Source: Leifsonia williamsii (lineage in GTDB: Bacteria > Actinomycetota > Actinomycetes > Actinomycetales > Microbacteriaceae). From it: DNA of 64,000 nucleotides. Both the position numbers and the translations under genes were made by a program. The stretch spans positions 1,798,001-1,862,000 of the forward strand of contig NZ_JAROCF010000001.1 of NCBI RefSeq assembly GCF_030433685.1, given 5' to 3'. Numbering within the stretch: position 1 is the stretch's first letter; every line of letters starts with the position of its first letter. Shown piece by piece: positions 1-8,288 of the stretch. Below the pieces are notes generated by a model. It was not told where the DNA came from. It saw only the letters and a list, made by a program, of their open reading frames with translations, and ran no database searches.

Positions 1-858
1 AAGAACAAGGAGGTCGTGTTCGACTACTTCACCGACGCCTCCGCCCTCTCCAACGCGCTGGTGACCAACCAGGTCGACATCGTCACGAACATCCAGAGCC
101 CCGACACGCTGGACCAGCTGAAGGACAACAAGGACTACACGATCAACGACGGCAAGTCGACGGTCAAGGAGCTCCTCGCCTTCAACGACCGCGTCGCCCC
201 CTTCGACAAGCCCGAGGTCCGCAAGGCCGTCTACTCGGCCATCGACACCAAGAAGCTGCTCTCGTCCATCTGGGGCGACTACGGCACGCTCATCGGCTCG
301 ATGGTCCCGCCGAGCGACCCCTGGTACGAGGACCTCACCAAGGTGAACCCGTACGACGTGAACCTCGCCAAGAAGGAGCTGGCCGCGGCCGGCCTGCCCG
401 ACGGCTTCACGTTCACGCTCGACACCCCGACCTACGACCCGCACCCCGCGGTGGCGGAGTTCGTGAAGAGCGAGCTGGCGAAGGTCGGCATCACGGTCAA
501 CATCAACTCCATCTCGGCGGACGAGTGGTACTCGAAGGTCTTCAAGGACCACGACTTCGAGGCGACCCTGCAGGAGCACGTCAACGACCGCGACGTGGTC
601 TGGTACGGCAACCCGGACTTCTACTGGGGCTACAACAACCCGCAGGTCACCCAGTGGGTGAAGGAGGCCGAGCAGTCCTCGACCACGGACGAGCAGACCG
701 CGAAGCTCAAGCAGGTCAACGAGCAGATCGCGAAGGACGCCGCGAGCGTCTGGCTCTACCTCACGCCGCAGATCGTGGTGGCGTCGAGCGACCTCAGCGG
801 GTACACCGTGAACGGTCTGAACTCGACGTTCTACACCTACGACATCGTCAAGAAGTAA
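1..858 (+). CDS. ABC transporter substrate-binding protein, family 5 (partial, 5' end missing)
   Basis: C-terminal 285 residues of an extracellular solute-binding protein of the DppA/OppA type, which captures peptides or similar ligands outside the membrane and delivers them to the permeases that follow. The reading frame is open from base 1, so the signal peptide and N-terminal lobe lie outside the window. Seen: a family-like run with DxxxVRKAVYSAID (about residue 75) and an aromatic-rich end (YGNPDFYWGYNN). The family comes from its style and from the permease and ATPase genes downstream; the ligand cannot be read. An 18-bp stem-loop lies between this stop and the first permease. Confidence 0.9.
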   Translation, partial: KNKEVVFDYFTDASALSNALVTNQVDIVTNIQSPDTLDQLKDNKDYTINDGKSTVKELLAFNDRVAPFDKPEVRKAVYSAIDTKKLLSSIWGDYGTLIGSMVPPSDPWYEDLTKVNPYDVNLAKKELAAAGLPDGFTFTLDTPTYDPHPAVAEFVKSELAKVGITVNINSISADEWYSKVFKDHDFEATLQEHVNDRDVVWYGNPDFYWGYNNPQVTQWVKEAEQSSTTDEQTAKLKQVNEQIAKDAASVWLYLTPQIVVASSDLSGYTVNGLNSTFYTYDIVKK

Positions 859-880
859 CACCGCTCCACGAGTTGTCCAC

Positions 881-920
881 AGATGCTCGGAGGGCCGCGA
901 GGGCGGCTCTCCGAGCATCT
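881..920 (+). repeat. Intra-operon stem-loop between binding-protein and permease genes
   Basis: Arms 881-898 and 903-920 form an 18-bp stem with one G-T type mismatch and a 4-nt loop (GAGG). It starts 22 bases after the binding-protein stop and ends 14 bases before the permease start. No T-run follows, so partial termination or protection of the upstream mRNA from 3' decay is more likely than a full stop. Such hairpins commonly raise binding-protein levels over permease levels; that role is inferred. Confidence 0.75.
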
Positions 921-934
921 ACGCTGAGAGGATC

Positions 935-1897
935 ATGGCTTCCTACCTCCTGCGCCGCACCGGCTTCCTGCTGGTGTCGCTGCTGCTCGCCATGGTCGTC
1001 CTGTTCTTCCTGCTGCGCGTACTTCCTGGCGACCCGGCCAACGCGCTGCTCTCGGTCAACGCGACGCCGGAGCAGGTGGAGGCCGCACGCGCCCAGGTGG
1101 GCAGCGACAGGCCCCTGCTCGAGCAGTTCGCGACCTGGTTCGGCAGCCTGCTGTCGCTGAACCTGGGGGAGTCGTTCGTCAGCTCCCTCCCGGTCGGGCC
1201 CGAGATCGCGTCCCGGCTCGCGGTCACCGTGCCGCTCACGCTCCTGTCGTTCCTGCTCGCGCTCGTGCTCGCCCTCCCGATCGGCTTCGTCGCCGGCTGG
1301 AAGAGCGACCGCTGGTACGGCATCGCGCTGTCCGCCTTCTCGCAGCTCGGCATCGCCGTTCCAGTGTTCTGGGTCGGCATCCTGCTGGTGAGCGTGTTCT
1401 CGATCAACCTGCGCTGGTTCCCGGCGGGCGGGTTCCCGCGCGACGACTGGGCCGATCCGGCGGCGGCGCTCGAGGCGCTGGCGCTGCCGATCATCACCAT
1501 CGCGATCGTCATGAGCGCCTCCATCTCGCGGTACGTGCGCAGCGCGACGCTCGACGTCATCGGGAGCGACTACCTGCGCAACGCGCGCGCCCTCGGTTCC
1601 GGCTTCGGCGCGGCCATGTGGAGGCACGGGCTGCGCAACGGCGCCGTCCCCGTCATCTCCATCCTCGGCATCGAGCTCGCGACCACGTTCCTCGGAGCGG
1701 TGGTCGTCGAGAGCGTCTACACCCTGCCCGGGCTCGGGAGCATGCTGCTCAACGCGATCGAGCAGCACGACTATCCGAACATCCAGGGCATCCTGTTCGT
1801 CTCCACGTTCGCCGTGCTCGTCATCGGCTTCGCCGCCGACATCGTGCAGCGGCTCGTGGACCCGCGCCTGCGGCACAGCATCTCGGGCAACCGATGA
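935..1897 (+). CDS. Dipeptide/oligopeptide ABC transporter permease, DppB/OppB type
   Basis: First membrane subunit of the importer, 320 aa. It opens with the family's usual charged N-terminus and a long hydrophobic helix (LLRRTGFLLVSLLLAMVVLF), then the LPGDPA segment, and has about six membrane segments. The EAA-type coupling loop that contacts the ATPase is near residue 214 (NARALGSGF). Its ATG follows a purine-rich GAGAGG ribosome site, and its stop overlaps the next gene by 4 bases (ATGA), indicating translational coupling. Length is normal for the family. Confidence 0.93.
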   Translation: MASYLLRRTGFLLVSLLLAMVVLFFLLRVLPGDPANALLSVNATPEQVEAARAQVGSDRPLLEQFATWFGSLLSLNLGESFVSSLPVGPEIASRLAVTVPLTLLSFLLALVLALPIGFVAGWKSDRWYGIALSAFSQLGIAVPVFWVGILLVSVFSINLRWFPAGGFPRDDWADPAAALEALALPIITIAIVMSASISRYVRSATLDVIGSDYLRNARALGSGFGAAMWRHGLRNGAVPVISILGIELATTFLGAVVVESVYTLPGLGSMLLNAIEQHDYPNIQGILFVSTFAVLVIGFAADIVQRLVDPRLRHSISGNR

Positions 1898-2778
1898 GCG
1901 CGGTCGTCGAGCAGGCCGCGGCGCAGGGCGCCGCTCCCGACCCCCGAACGGTGGCGCGCCGCCGGCGTCGCCGGTCCGTCACGCTGGGCATCGGGCTGGT
2001 GCTGGTCGGACTCGTGGTGCTGGTCGCGCTGGTGTCGTTCTTCTGGCTCCCGTACGCGCCGAGCGACACGGGCGGCGGGAGGCTGGAGCACCCCGGGCCG
2101 GAGCACTGGCTGGGCACCGACCGGCTCGGGCGCGACCTCCTCGCGCAGCTGATGGTGGGCGCGCGCATCGCGATCGCCGTCGGGCTCGGCTCTGTCGCGA
2201 TCGGCGCGCTCGTCGGCGTCGTGCTGGGGCTGCTGGCGGCCTTCGCCACCTCGTGGCTCGACGACACCATCTCGGCGTTCCTCGACATTCTGATCGCCTT
2301 CCCGACCCTCCTGCTCGCCATGCTGATCGTGGCCGCCCAGGGGGCGTCGCTCGGGACGGCGATCGTCGCGATCGGCCTGGCGATGTCGTCGGTGATCGCG
2401 CGGCTGACGCGCGTGCTGGCGAAGCGCGTGCTGTCGCAGCAGTACGTGACCGCGGCCCGCACGTCGGGCACGTCGTGGCCGGGCGTCATCGGGCGGCACA
2501 TCCTCCCGAACATCTGGCCGACCCTGCTGGTCAACCTCGCGCTGCAGTTCGGGATCGCCGTGCTGGCTGAGGCGAGCCTGTCGTACCTGGGGCTCGGCGC
2601 GCCGCCGCCCAACGCATCGTGGGGGCGGCTCCTGCAGGAGGCCCAGGGAACCGTCGGCACCGCGCCGGTCGGCGCCATCGCACCCGGTGTGGCGATCGTC
2701 GTGCTGGTGATCGGGGTCAACATGGTCGCCGACGGCCTGCGCGACGTCGCCGACCCGACGAGGAGGCGATCGCGATGA
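1894..2778 (+). CDS. Dipeptide/oligopeptide ABC transporter permease, DppC/OppC type
   Basis: Second membrane subunit, 294 aa. The ATG at 1894 overlaps the previous stop (ATGA); the open frame reaches further upstream, but only this start gives the usual layout: an Arg-rich cytoplasmic N-terminus (residues 20-30), a first membrane helix, and the OppC-type motif HWLGTDRLGRD near residue 71. The EAA loop (ARTSGTSWPGVIGRHI) is near residue 189. It should pair with the preceding permease to form the channel. Its stop overlaps the first ATPase gene by ATGA. Confidence 0.93.
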   Translation: MSAVVEQAAAQGAAPDPRTVARRRRRRSVTLGIGLVLVGLVVLVALVSFFWLPYAPSDTGGGRLEHPGPEHWLGTDRLGRDLLAQLMVGARIAIAVGLGSVAIGALVGVVLGLLAAFATSWLDDTISAFLDILIAFPTLLLAMLIVAAQGASLGTAIVAIGLAMSSVIARLTRVLAKRVLSQQYVTAARTSGTSWPGVIGRHILPNIWPTLLVNLALQFGIAVLAEASLSYLGLGAPPPNASWGRLLQEAQGTVGTAPVGAIAPGVAIVVLVIGVNMVADGLRDVADPTRRRSR

Positions 2779-3563
2779 TCCTCGACGTGCGCAACCTGCG
2801 GGTGTCCGCCCGCGACGGGTCGCCGCTCGTACACGACGTGTCGTTCTCGCTCGACGCGGGGGAGCGGCTGAGTCTGATCGGCGAGTCCGGCTCCGGCAAG
2901 TCGCTGACCTCCTTCGCCGCGCTCGGGCTGCTTCCCGAGGGGCTGACCGCCTCCGGGAGCGTCGAGCTGGCGGGCGTGCAGGTTGTCGGCGCGAAGGAGC
3001 GCGACCTGGTGCCGCTGCGCGGGCGCACGGCGTCGATGGTGTTCCAGGAGCCGCTCACCGCGCTCGATTCCCTCATGCGGCTCGGCGCGCAGGTCGCCGG
3101 CCCGCTGCGCCGGCACCTCGGGCTGAAGGGGGCCGCGCTGCGGGAGGCCGTGCTCGGCGCGCTGACGGAGGTCCGCCTCCCCGAGCCCGAGCGCATCGCC
3201 CGCGCGTACCCGCACGAGATCTCCGGCGGCCAGCGCCAGCGCGTCGCCATCGCGGCCGCGCTGGCGTGCCGCCCGCAGCTGCTGATCGCCGACGAGCCGA
3301 CCACGGCGCTCGACGTGACCGTGCAGGCCGACATCCTCGCCCTGCTCGACACGCTGGTCGCCGAGCGCGGCATGGCCCTGCTCTTCGTCAGCCACGACCT
3401 CGCCGTCGTCTCGCGCATGACCGACAGGGCGCTCGTCATGCGCGGTGGACGCGTCGTGGAGGAGGGGCCGCTGGCGCGCCTGCTGACCGCGCCCTCCGAC
3501 CCCTACACGGCCGAGCTGGTGCGCAGCGCCCGCGAGCTCGACGCAGCCCTGGAGGCGCGATGA
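2775..3563 (+). CDS. Peptide ABC transporter ATP-binding protein, DppD/OppD type
   Basis: Cytoplasmic ATPase of the importer, 262 aa. Walker A GESGSGKS is near residue 36, the ABC signature SGGQRQR near 150, Walker B LLIADEP near 168 and the switch histidine in SHDL near 205. OppD/DppD proteins usually run to about 320 aa with a C-terminal cysteine-containing extension; this one ends soon after the core and lacks it. It is coupled by 4-base overlaps to the permease before it and the second ATPase after it. Confidence 0.92.
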   Translation: MILDVRNLRVSARDGSPLVHDVSFSLDAGERLSLIGESGSGKSLTSFAALGLLPEGLTASGSVELAGVQVVGAKERDLVPLRGRTASMVFQEPLTALDSLMRLGAQVAGPLRRHLGLKGAALREAVLGALTEVRLPEPERIARAYPHEISGGQRQRVAIAAALACRPQLLIADEPTTALDVTVQADILALLDTLVAERGMALLFVSHDLAVVSRMTDRALVMRGGRVVEEGPLARLLTAPSDPYTAELVRSARELDAALEAR

Positions 3564-4327
3564 CGGCCATCCTCGAACTCCGCGACGCCGGGTTCCAGTA
3601 CCGGCGTGCTGCGGCGCCCGCGCTGCAGGGCGTGTCGCTCGCCGTCGAGGCGGGCCGCAGCGTCGGCCTCGTGGGGGAGTCGGGCGCGGGCAAGACGACA
3701 CTCCTGTCGCTCCTGCTCGGGCTGTCGACGCCGACGACGGGCGAGATCCTGTTCGACGGCGCCCCGCTCGACCGGCGCGACCGCGCCCGCATGCGGGAGT
3801 TCCGACGCAGCGTGCAGACCGTCTTCCAGGACCCGTACTCGTCCCTCGACCCACGGCAGAGCGTCGGCCGCATCGTGGCGGAGCCGCTGCGGTCGCTGCG
3901 CATCGCGTCCGGGGCGGACGCGCGCGATCGCGTGGCGGCGGCGCTGCGCGAGGTCGCCCTTCCGGCCGACGCGGCCGAACGCTATCCGCACGAGTTCTCG
4001 GGCGGGCAGCGTCAGCGCATCGCGATCGCCCGCGCGATCGTCTCGCGTCCGCGGGTCCTGCTGGCCGACGAGCCGGTGAGCGCGCTGGACGTGACGACGC
4101 GCATCCAGATCATCGAGCTGCTCGGCGAGCTGTCCGAGCGCGAGGGCCTGACGGTCGTCATGGTCTCGCACGACCTCGGCGTCGTGGCGTCGCTCTGCGA
4201 GCAGACCGTCGTGCTGCAGGGCGGCCGCGTGGTCGAGCAGGGCCCGACCGCCGAGGTGCTGCGCTCGCCGGCCGACGCCTACACGCGCCGCCTGCTGGCG
4301 TCGGTGCCCCGCCTCCCCGCACCCTGA
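3560..4327 (+). CDS. Peptide ABC transporter ATP-binding protein, DppF/OppF type
   Basis: Second ATPase, 255 aa, last gene of the importer operon. Walker A GESGAGKT near residue 39, Q-loop segment VFQDPYSSLDPR near 94 (the usual OppF form), signature SGGQRQR near 148, Walker B LLADEP near 167 and SHDLG near 203. Like its partner it is a short form without the long C-terminal extension. It overlaps the previous gene by ATGA and converges on bcp with 27 bases between stops, where I see no clear terminator. Confidence 0.92.
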   Translation: MTAILELRDAGFQYRRAAAPALQGVSLAVEAGRSVGLVGESGAGKTTLLSLLLGLSTPTTGEILFDGAPLDRRDRARMREFRRSVQTVFQDPYSSLDPRQSVGRIVAEPLRSLRIASGADARDRVAAALREVALPADAAERYPHEFSGGQRQRIAIARAIVSRPRVLLADEPVSALDVTTRIQIIELLGELSEREGLTVVMVSHDLGVVASLCEQTVVLQGGRVVEQGPTAEVLRSPADAYTRRLLASVPRLPAP

Positions 4328-4354
4328 TCGGCGCGGTCGGCGGGGCGCTCGGCG

Positions 4355-4828
4355 TCAGTCCAGGCCGAGCTTCTTGCGCAGCGACGCGACGTGGCCGGTG
4401 GCCTTCACGTTGTAGAGCGGGAGGCGGACGCTGCCGTCGGGGTCGATGACGAACGTCGAGCGGATGACGCCCTCTACCACCTTGCCGTAGAGCTTCTTCT
4501 CGCCGTAGGCGCCGTACGCCTGGTGCACGGCGAGGTCCTCGTCGGAGAGCAGCGGGAAGTTGAGGCCCTCCTGCTCCTGGAACTGCTTGTTCTTCGCGGG
4601 CGCGTCCTTCGAGATGCCCAGCACGGTGTAGCCGCTGGACTTCAGCGAGTTGAGGTTGTCGCGGAAGTCGCACGCCTCCTTCGTGCACCCCGGGGTCATG
4701 GCCGCCGGGTAGAAGTACACGATCACGTTGTCGCCGGCGTAGTCGCCGAGCGAGACGGGCGAGCCGTCCTGGTCGGTCAGGGTGAATGCGGGAGCCGCCT
4801 GGCCCGCTTCGAGTCGCACATCAGTCAT
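4355..4828 (-). CDS. bcp: Thioredoxin-dependent thiol peroxidase (peroxiredoxin, Bcp type)
   Basis: 157-aa atypical 2-Cys peroxiredoxin that reduces hydroperoxides with thioredoxin-type reductant in the cytoplasm. The peroxidatic Cys48 lies in TPGCTKEACDF and the resolving Cys53 is five residues later, the classical Bcp spacing. The AGDNVIVYFYPAAMTPGC stretch is family-typical. The frame stays open ten codons further upstream, but the ATG at 4828 gives the standard Bcp N-terminus (RLEAGQAAPAFTLTDQDG). Its upstream region is a four-copy 16-bp tandem repeat reaching into rsgA. Confidence 0.93.
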   Translation of the reverse strand: MTDVRLEAGQAAPAFTLTDQDGSPVSLGDYAGDNVIVYFYPAAMTPGCTKEACDFRDNLNSLKSSGYTVLGISKDAPAKNKQFQEQEGLNFPLLSDEDLAVHQAYGAYGEKKLYGKVVEGVIRSTFVIDPDGSVRLPLYNVKATGHVASLRKKLGLD

Positions 4829-4844
4829 GCCCCCATTCTCCCAG

Positions 4845-4908
4845 CGCAGCGCACTCAACGCGCAGCGCGCTCCGCGCGCAGCGCGCTCAGCGCGCAGCGC
4901 TCTCAGCG
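4845..4908. repeat. Four tandem copies of a 16-bp unit
   Basis: Imperfect copies of CGCAGCGCGCTCAGCG begin at 4845, 4861, 4877 and 4893. They fill the space upstream of bcp and run into the 3' end of rsgA, whose stop codon (4903-4905) lies in the last copy. Copies differ from each other at one to three positions. Any bcp promoter must lie in or against this repeat. Confidence 0.85.
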
Positions 4909-5952
4909 CGCGAAGGTCAGCAGGAGGCGCTGCAGCGAGTCCAGGCGCGCGCGGCCGGTCTCACCCAGCGCGCCGGCGTCCACGGCCTCCTGGATGGCGC
5001 AGTCCGGCGCGTCCGGGAGGTGCGTGCAGCCGCGCGGGCAGTCCTCCGCCAGCGCGGCGAGGTCGGTGAAGGACTTGAGGATGCTGTCGGTGTTCACGTG
5101 GCCGAGCCCGAACGACCGCACGCCGGGGGTGTCGATGACCCAGCCGTGCCCCTCCCCGTTCTCCACGCGCAGCGAGACGGTGGAGGAGGAGGTGTGCCGT
5201 CCGCGACCCGTCACGGCGTTCACGTGCCCGGTCGCCCGGCCCGCGCCCGGCACGATCGCGTTGACGAGCGTGGACTTGCCGACGCCCGAGTGTCCGACGA
5301 CGACCGTGTCGTGGCCGACCAGCGCCGCGCGGATCTCGTCCACGGGGATGTGGTCCTCCCGGCTGGTGAACACCGGCAGGTCGAGCCCTGCGAAGTTCTC
5401 CAGGAACGGACCGGGGTCGGCCAGGTCGATCTTGGTCACGCAGAGCATCGGCTCGATCGCCGCGTCGTATGCCGCGACGAGGTAGCGGTCGACGAGCCGC
5501 GTGCGCGGCTCCGGGTTGGCGGCGGCCACCACGATGAGCATCTGGTCCGCGTTCGCGACCACCACCCGCTCCACCTCGTCGGTGTCGTCGGCGCTCCGTC
5601 GCAGGAGGGTGGTGCGCGGCTCGATCCGGACGATGCGGCCGAGCGTCCCCTCCTCGCCGGAGGTGTCGCCGACCACGGCCACGCGGTCGCCGGTCACGAT
5701 GGCCTGGCGGCGCAGCTCGCTCGCCCGCGCGGCGGTCAGCTGGCGCTCGTCGTCGCCGCCCTCGTCCAGGAGCACGGTGTATCGCCCGCGGTCGACACCG
5801 AGCACGCGCGCGATCTCCGCGTCCGCATGCTCAGGACGCGTCTTCGTGCGAGGACGGTTGCCCTTCGGATTCGGACGGGTGCGGACGGCCGACTCGTCGT
5901 ACTCCGCGTAGGCGCCCTCATCCTCGTCGTCGTCGTCCGCCCACCACGACAT
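4903..5952 (-). CDS. rsgA: Small ribosomal subunit biogenesis GTPase RsgA
   Basis: 349-aa circularly permuted GTPase acting in late 30S maturation. Seen in the diagnostic order: OB-fold region (about 40-120), G4 TKIDL near residue 171, then the P-loop GHSGVGKST near 218, and a C-terminal zinc motif CPRGCTHL near 304 followed by a further Cys. The N-terminus is acidic (WWADDDDEDEG). ATG at 5952 is 2 bases after the aroA stop, so the two are one transcript, as in many actinobacteria. The stop lies in the 16-bp tandem repeat. The longer open frame upstream is only a shadow of aroA. Confidence 0.93.
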   Translation of the reverse strand: MSWWADDDDEDEGAYAEYDESAVRTRPNPKGNRPRTKTRPEHADAEIARVLGVDRGRYTVLLDEGGDDERQLTAARASELRRQAIVTGDRVAVVGDTSGEEGTLGRIVRIEPRTTLLRRSADDTDEVERVVVANADQMLIVVAAANPEPRTRLVDRYLVAAYDAAIEPMLCVTKIDLADPGPFLENFAGLDLPVFTSREDHIPVDEIRAALVGHDTVVVGHSGVGKSTLVNAIVPGAGRATGHVNAVTGRGRHTSSSTVSLRVENGEGHGWVIDTPGVRSFGLGHVNTDSILKSFTDLAALAEDCPRGCTHLPDAPDCAIQEAVDAGALGETGRARLDSLQRLLLTFAR

Positions 5953-5954
5953 GA

Positions 5955-7316
5955 TTACGCGGCGCCGTCCTGCAGCATGCGGCTCCAGAGCTCGGTGAAC
6001 TGGGGGAGGGTCTTCGCCGTCGTGCCGACGTTCTCGATCTCGACGCCGGGCACCACCAGTCCGACGATCGCGCCGGCGGTCGCCATCCGGTGGTCCTCGT
6101 AGCTGCGCCACACGCCGCCGTGGAGGGGCCGCGGCTCGATGCGCAGGCCGTCCTCCAGCTCGGTGACGGCGCCGCCCAGCCCGTTCAGCTCGGCCGCCAG
6201 CGCCGCGAGCCGGTCGGTCTCGTGGTGGCGGATGTGCCCGATGCCCGTGATCTCGCTGGGCGACTCCGCCAGCGCGGCGATCGCCACCAGCGCGGGAGCC
6301 AGCTCGCCGCCGGTGGTCAGGTCGAGCTGGACGCCCTGGATACGCTCCGGACCCGTCACGGTGAGCCGGTCGCCGTCGCGCGTCACGGTCGCGCCGAACA
6401 GCGGCAGCAGGTCGATGAGGTCCGCCCCGACCTGGGTGGTCGACGCGGGCCAGCCGGTGATCGTCACCGAGCCTCCCGTCACCACCGCAGCCGCCAGGAA
6501 CGGTGCCGCGTTCGAGAGGTCGGGCTCGATGTCGACGTCGCGCGCCGCGATGGCGCCGGGCCGCACGATCCAGTGCCCGACCTCCGGCGACTCCACGGTG
6601 ACCCCGCGCGCCGCCAGCGCCGCGATCGTCATCTCGATGTGCGGGAGGCTGGGGAGGCGCTCGCCGGCGTGCGTCAGGTCGAGGCCCTCCTCGAACCGGC
6701 TCGCCGACAGCAGCAGGGCGCTGACGAACTGGCTGCTGCTGGAGGCGTCGACCTCGACGGCGCCGCCGCGGACCGAGCCGGTGCCGTGCACGGTGAAGGG
6801 CAGCGCGCCGCGGCCGTCGTCGTTCACGTCGACGCCGAGCGCGCGCAGCGCGGAGATGATGGCGTGCATCGGGCGCCCGCGGGCCGAGTCGTCCGCGTCG
6901 AACATCGTCGGGCCGAGCGCGAGGCCGGCGACCGGCGGCACGAACCGCATGACGGTCCCGGCCTGGCCGCACTCGATGGTCGTGCTGCCCAGCAGCTCCT
7001 CCGCCGGCGTCACCAGCAGGTCGGAGCCGAACTCGCCGGAGCCCGGCCGCTCCTCGATGGTCACGCCCAGCGCCCGCAGCGCCTCCACCATGTTCACCGT
7101 GTCGCGGGAGTGCAGCGGCGCGCGCAGCAGCGACGGCCCGTCGGCGAGGGCGGAGAGCACGAGCTCGCGTGCCGTCAGCGACTTGGACCCGGGGAGGGAG
7201 ACGGAGGCCGACACCGGTCCGGCCGCGACGGGCGCGGGCCAGAGCGTGTTCGGCTCGTCCGTGCGGTTGTCGCCGTACGGGTCGAAGTCGGGGGCGGAAT
7301 ATTTCGAGATCAGCAT
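5955..7316 (-). CDS. aroA: 3-phosphoshikimate 1-carboxyvinyltransferase (EPSP synthase)
   Basis: 453 aa; joins shikimate 3-phosphate and phosphoenolpyruvate in the chorismate pathway. The [14 protein letters not shown] motif (phosphate-binding Lys45) and [12 protein letters not shown] are both present. An in-frame TTG lies 9 bases further out (7325), but the ATG at 7316 is the better start. The N-terminal extension of about 40 residues before the fold is usual in actinobacteria. It is divergent from sigH, with aroA-rsgA on one side and sigH-rsrA on the other, a gene order also known in mycobacteria. A candidate SigH-type promoter for the other strand covers its start codon. Confidence 0.93.
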   Translation of the reverse strand: MLISKYSAPDFDPYGDNRTDEPNTLWPAPVAAGPVSASVSLPGSKSLTARELVLSALADGPSLLRAPLHSRDTVNMVEALRALGVTIEERPGSGEFGSDLLVTPAEELLGSTTIECGQAGTVMRFVPPVAGLALGPTMFDADDSARGRPMHAIISALRALGVDVNDDGRGALPFTVHGTGSVRGGAVEVDASSSSQFVSALLLSASRFEEGLDLTHAGERLPSLPHIEMTIAALAARGVTVESPEVGHWIVRPGAIAARDVDIEPDLSNAAPFLAAAVVTGGSVTITGWPASTTQVGADLIDLLPLFGATVTRDGDRLTVTGPERIQGVQLDLTTGGELAPALVAIAALAESPSEITGIGHIRHHETDRLAALAAELNGLGGAVTELEDGLRIEPRPLHGGVWRSYEDHRMATAGAIVGLVVPGVEIENVGTTAKTLPQFTELWSRMLQDGAA

Positions 7317-7320
7317 TGTT
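7296..7320 (+). promoter_or_regulatory. Candidate SigH/SigR-type promoter upstream of sigH
   Basis: GGAAT at 7296-7300, a 17-nt spacer, then GTT at 7318-7320 fits the known oxidative-stress ECF consensus of the SigH/SigR group (GGAA-N16-19-GTT). It points at sigH about 105 bases away and overlaps the aroA start codon on the other strand. Autoregulation of sigH by such a promoter is known in Streptomyces and mycobacteria; here it is inferred from sequence. Confidence 0.6.
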
Positions 7321-7410
7321 GTCAAGATTATCCGTTTCCGACCAGAGGAAGGCTGCCCGTGGCTCTCGCGACCGCCGTGCTCGACGCTCCCCCCATCCCG
7401 GAGGCGCGTT

Positions 7411-7416
7411 TAGACT
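7411..7416 (+). promoter_or_regulatory. -10 box for a near-leaderless sigH transcript
   Basis: TAGACT ends 5 bases before a GTG (7422) and 8 before the ATG (7425) of sigH. This is the TANNNT-to-start spacing seen at many genes of this window, and suggests a housekeeping promoter in addition to the distal SigH-type one. Confidence 0.5.
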
Positions 7417-7424
7417 GGCCGGTG

Positions 7425-8030
7425 ATGACCACAGAGACGCAGGATCAGGGCCGCCTCTTCGAGGAGCAGGCCCTGCCCTTCATGGACCAGCTCTACGCGG
7501 CGGCCCTCCGCATGACCAGGAACCCGTCGGACGCACAGGACCTGGTGCAGGAGACGTACGTGAAGGCGTACGGCGCGTTCGCCCAGTTCAAGCAGGGCAC
7601 GAACCTGAAGGCGTGGCTGTACCGCATCCTCACCAACACGTTCATCAACACCTACCGCAAGAAGCAGCGCGAGCCGTACCAGGGCACGATCGACGAGCTC
7701 GAGGACTGGCAGCTGGGCGGTGCGGAGTCCATGTCCGCCGCCTCCAGCCGCTCGGCCGAGGCGGAGGCGATCGACCACCTGCCCGACAGCGCCGTCAAGG
7801 ACGCGCTGCAGGCCATCCCGGAGGACTTCCGGCTGGCCGTCTACCTCGCCGATGTCGAAGGCTTCTCGTACCAGGAGATCGCCGACATCATGAAGACCCC
7901 GATCGGCACCGTGATGAGCCGCCTCCACCGCGGCCGCAGGATGCTGCGGGAGCTGCTGACCGACTACGCGCACGAGCGGGGGCTCTCTGCAGTCCAGGAC
8001 TCCGCCGTGCAGACCCCCAGGAGAAAATGA
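7425..8030 (+). CDS. sigH: RNA polymerase sigma factor, ECF family, SigH/SigR (redox stress)
   Basis: 201-aa group IV sigma factor. Region 2 holds [14 protein letters not shown] and the helix [22 protein letters not shown], wording typical of SigR/SigH; region 4 holds the recognition HTH ([25 protein letters not shown]). It overlaps the anti-sigma gene by 4 bases (ATGA), implying stoichiometric synthesis. Targets in relatives are thioredoxin and other thiol-stress genes. The start is taken as ATG; GTG one codon earlier is equally possible. Frame open upstream is a shadow of aroA. Confidence 0.92.
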   Translation: MTTETQDQGRLFEEQALPFMDQLYAAALRMTRNPSDAQDLVQETYVKAYGAFAQFKQGTNLKAWLYRILTNTFINTYRKKQREPYQGTIDELEDWQLGGAESMSAASSRSAEAEAIDHLPDSAVKDALQAIPEDFRLAVYLADVEGFSYQEIADIMKTPIGTVMSRLHRGRRMLRELLTDYAHERGLSAVQDSAVQTPRRK

Positions 8031-8275
8031 TGACCGACTGCGGTTGTGACAAGGCCAAGGCCGAACTCGAGGAGTACCTGCGCAACGAGCTCTGCAGCGA
8101 GGATGCTGCCGATGTGCGCGAGCACCTCGCGAACTGCGCCGGCTGCTCGGACGAGGCGCACCTCAACGTCGTGCTGACCGAAGTGGTCCAGCGGGCGTGC
8201 AAGGAGACCGCTCCCGAGACGCTGCGCACCGAGGTGCTGCTGAAGATCCGGTCCTTCCAGGCGACCGTCCACTAG
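8027..8275 (+). CDS. rsrA: Zinc-containing redox anti-sigma factor (RsrA/RshA type)
   Basis: 82 aa. Carries the ZAS motif His33-x3-Cys37-x2-Cys40 (EHLANCAGC), plus Cys5, Cys7 and Cys23. In the family the zinc-bound reduced form holds SigH inactive, and disulfide stress expels zinc and frees the sigma factor. Position directly behind sigH with a 4-base overlap supports the assignment. A second ATG follows immediately (8030), so the protein may be 81 residues. No signal peptide or membrane segment: cytoplasmic. Confidence 0.9.
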   Translation: MMTDCGCDKAKAELEEYLRNELCSEDAADVREHLANCAGCSDEAHLNVVLTEVVQRACKETAPETLRTEVLLKIRSFQATVH

Positions 8276-8288
8276 GCTCGGGATCGCG

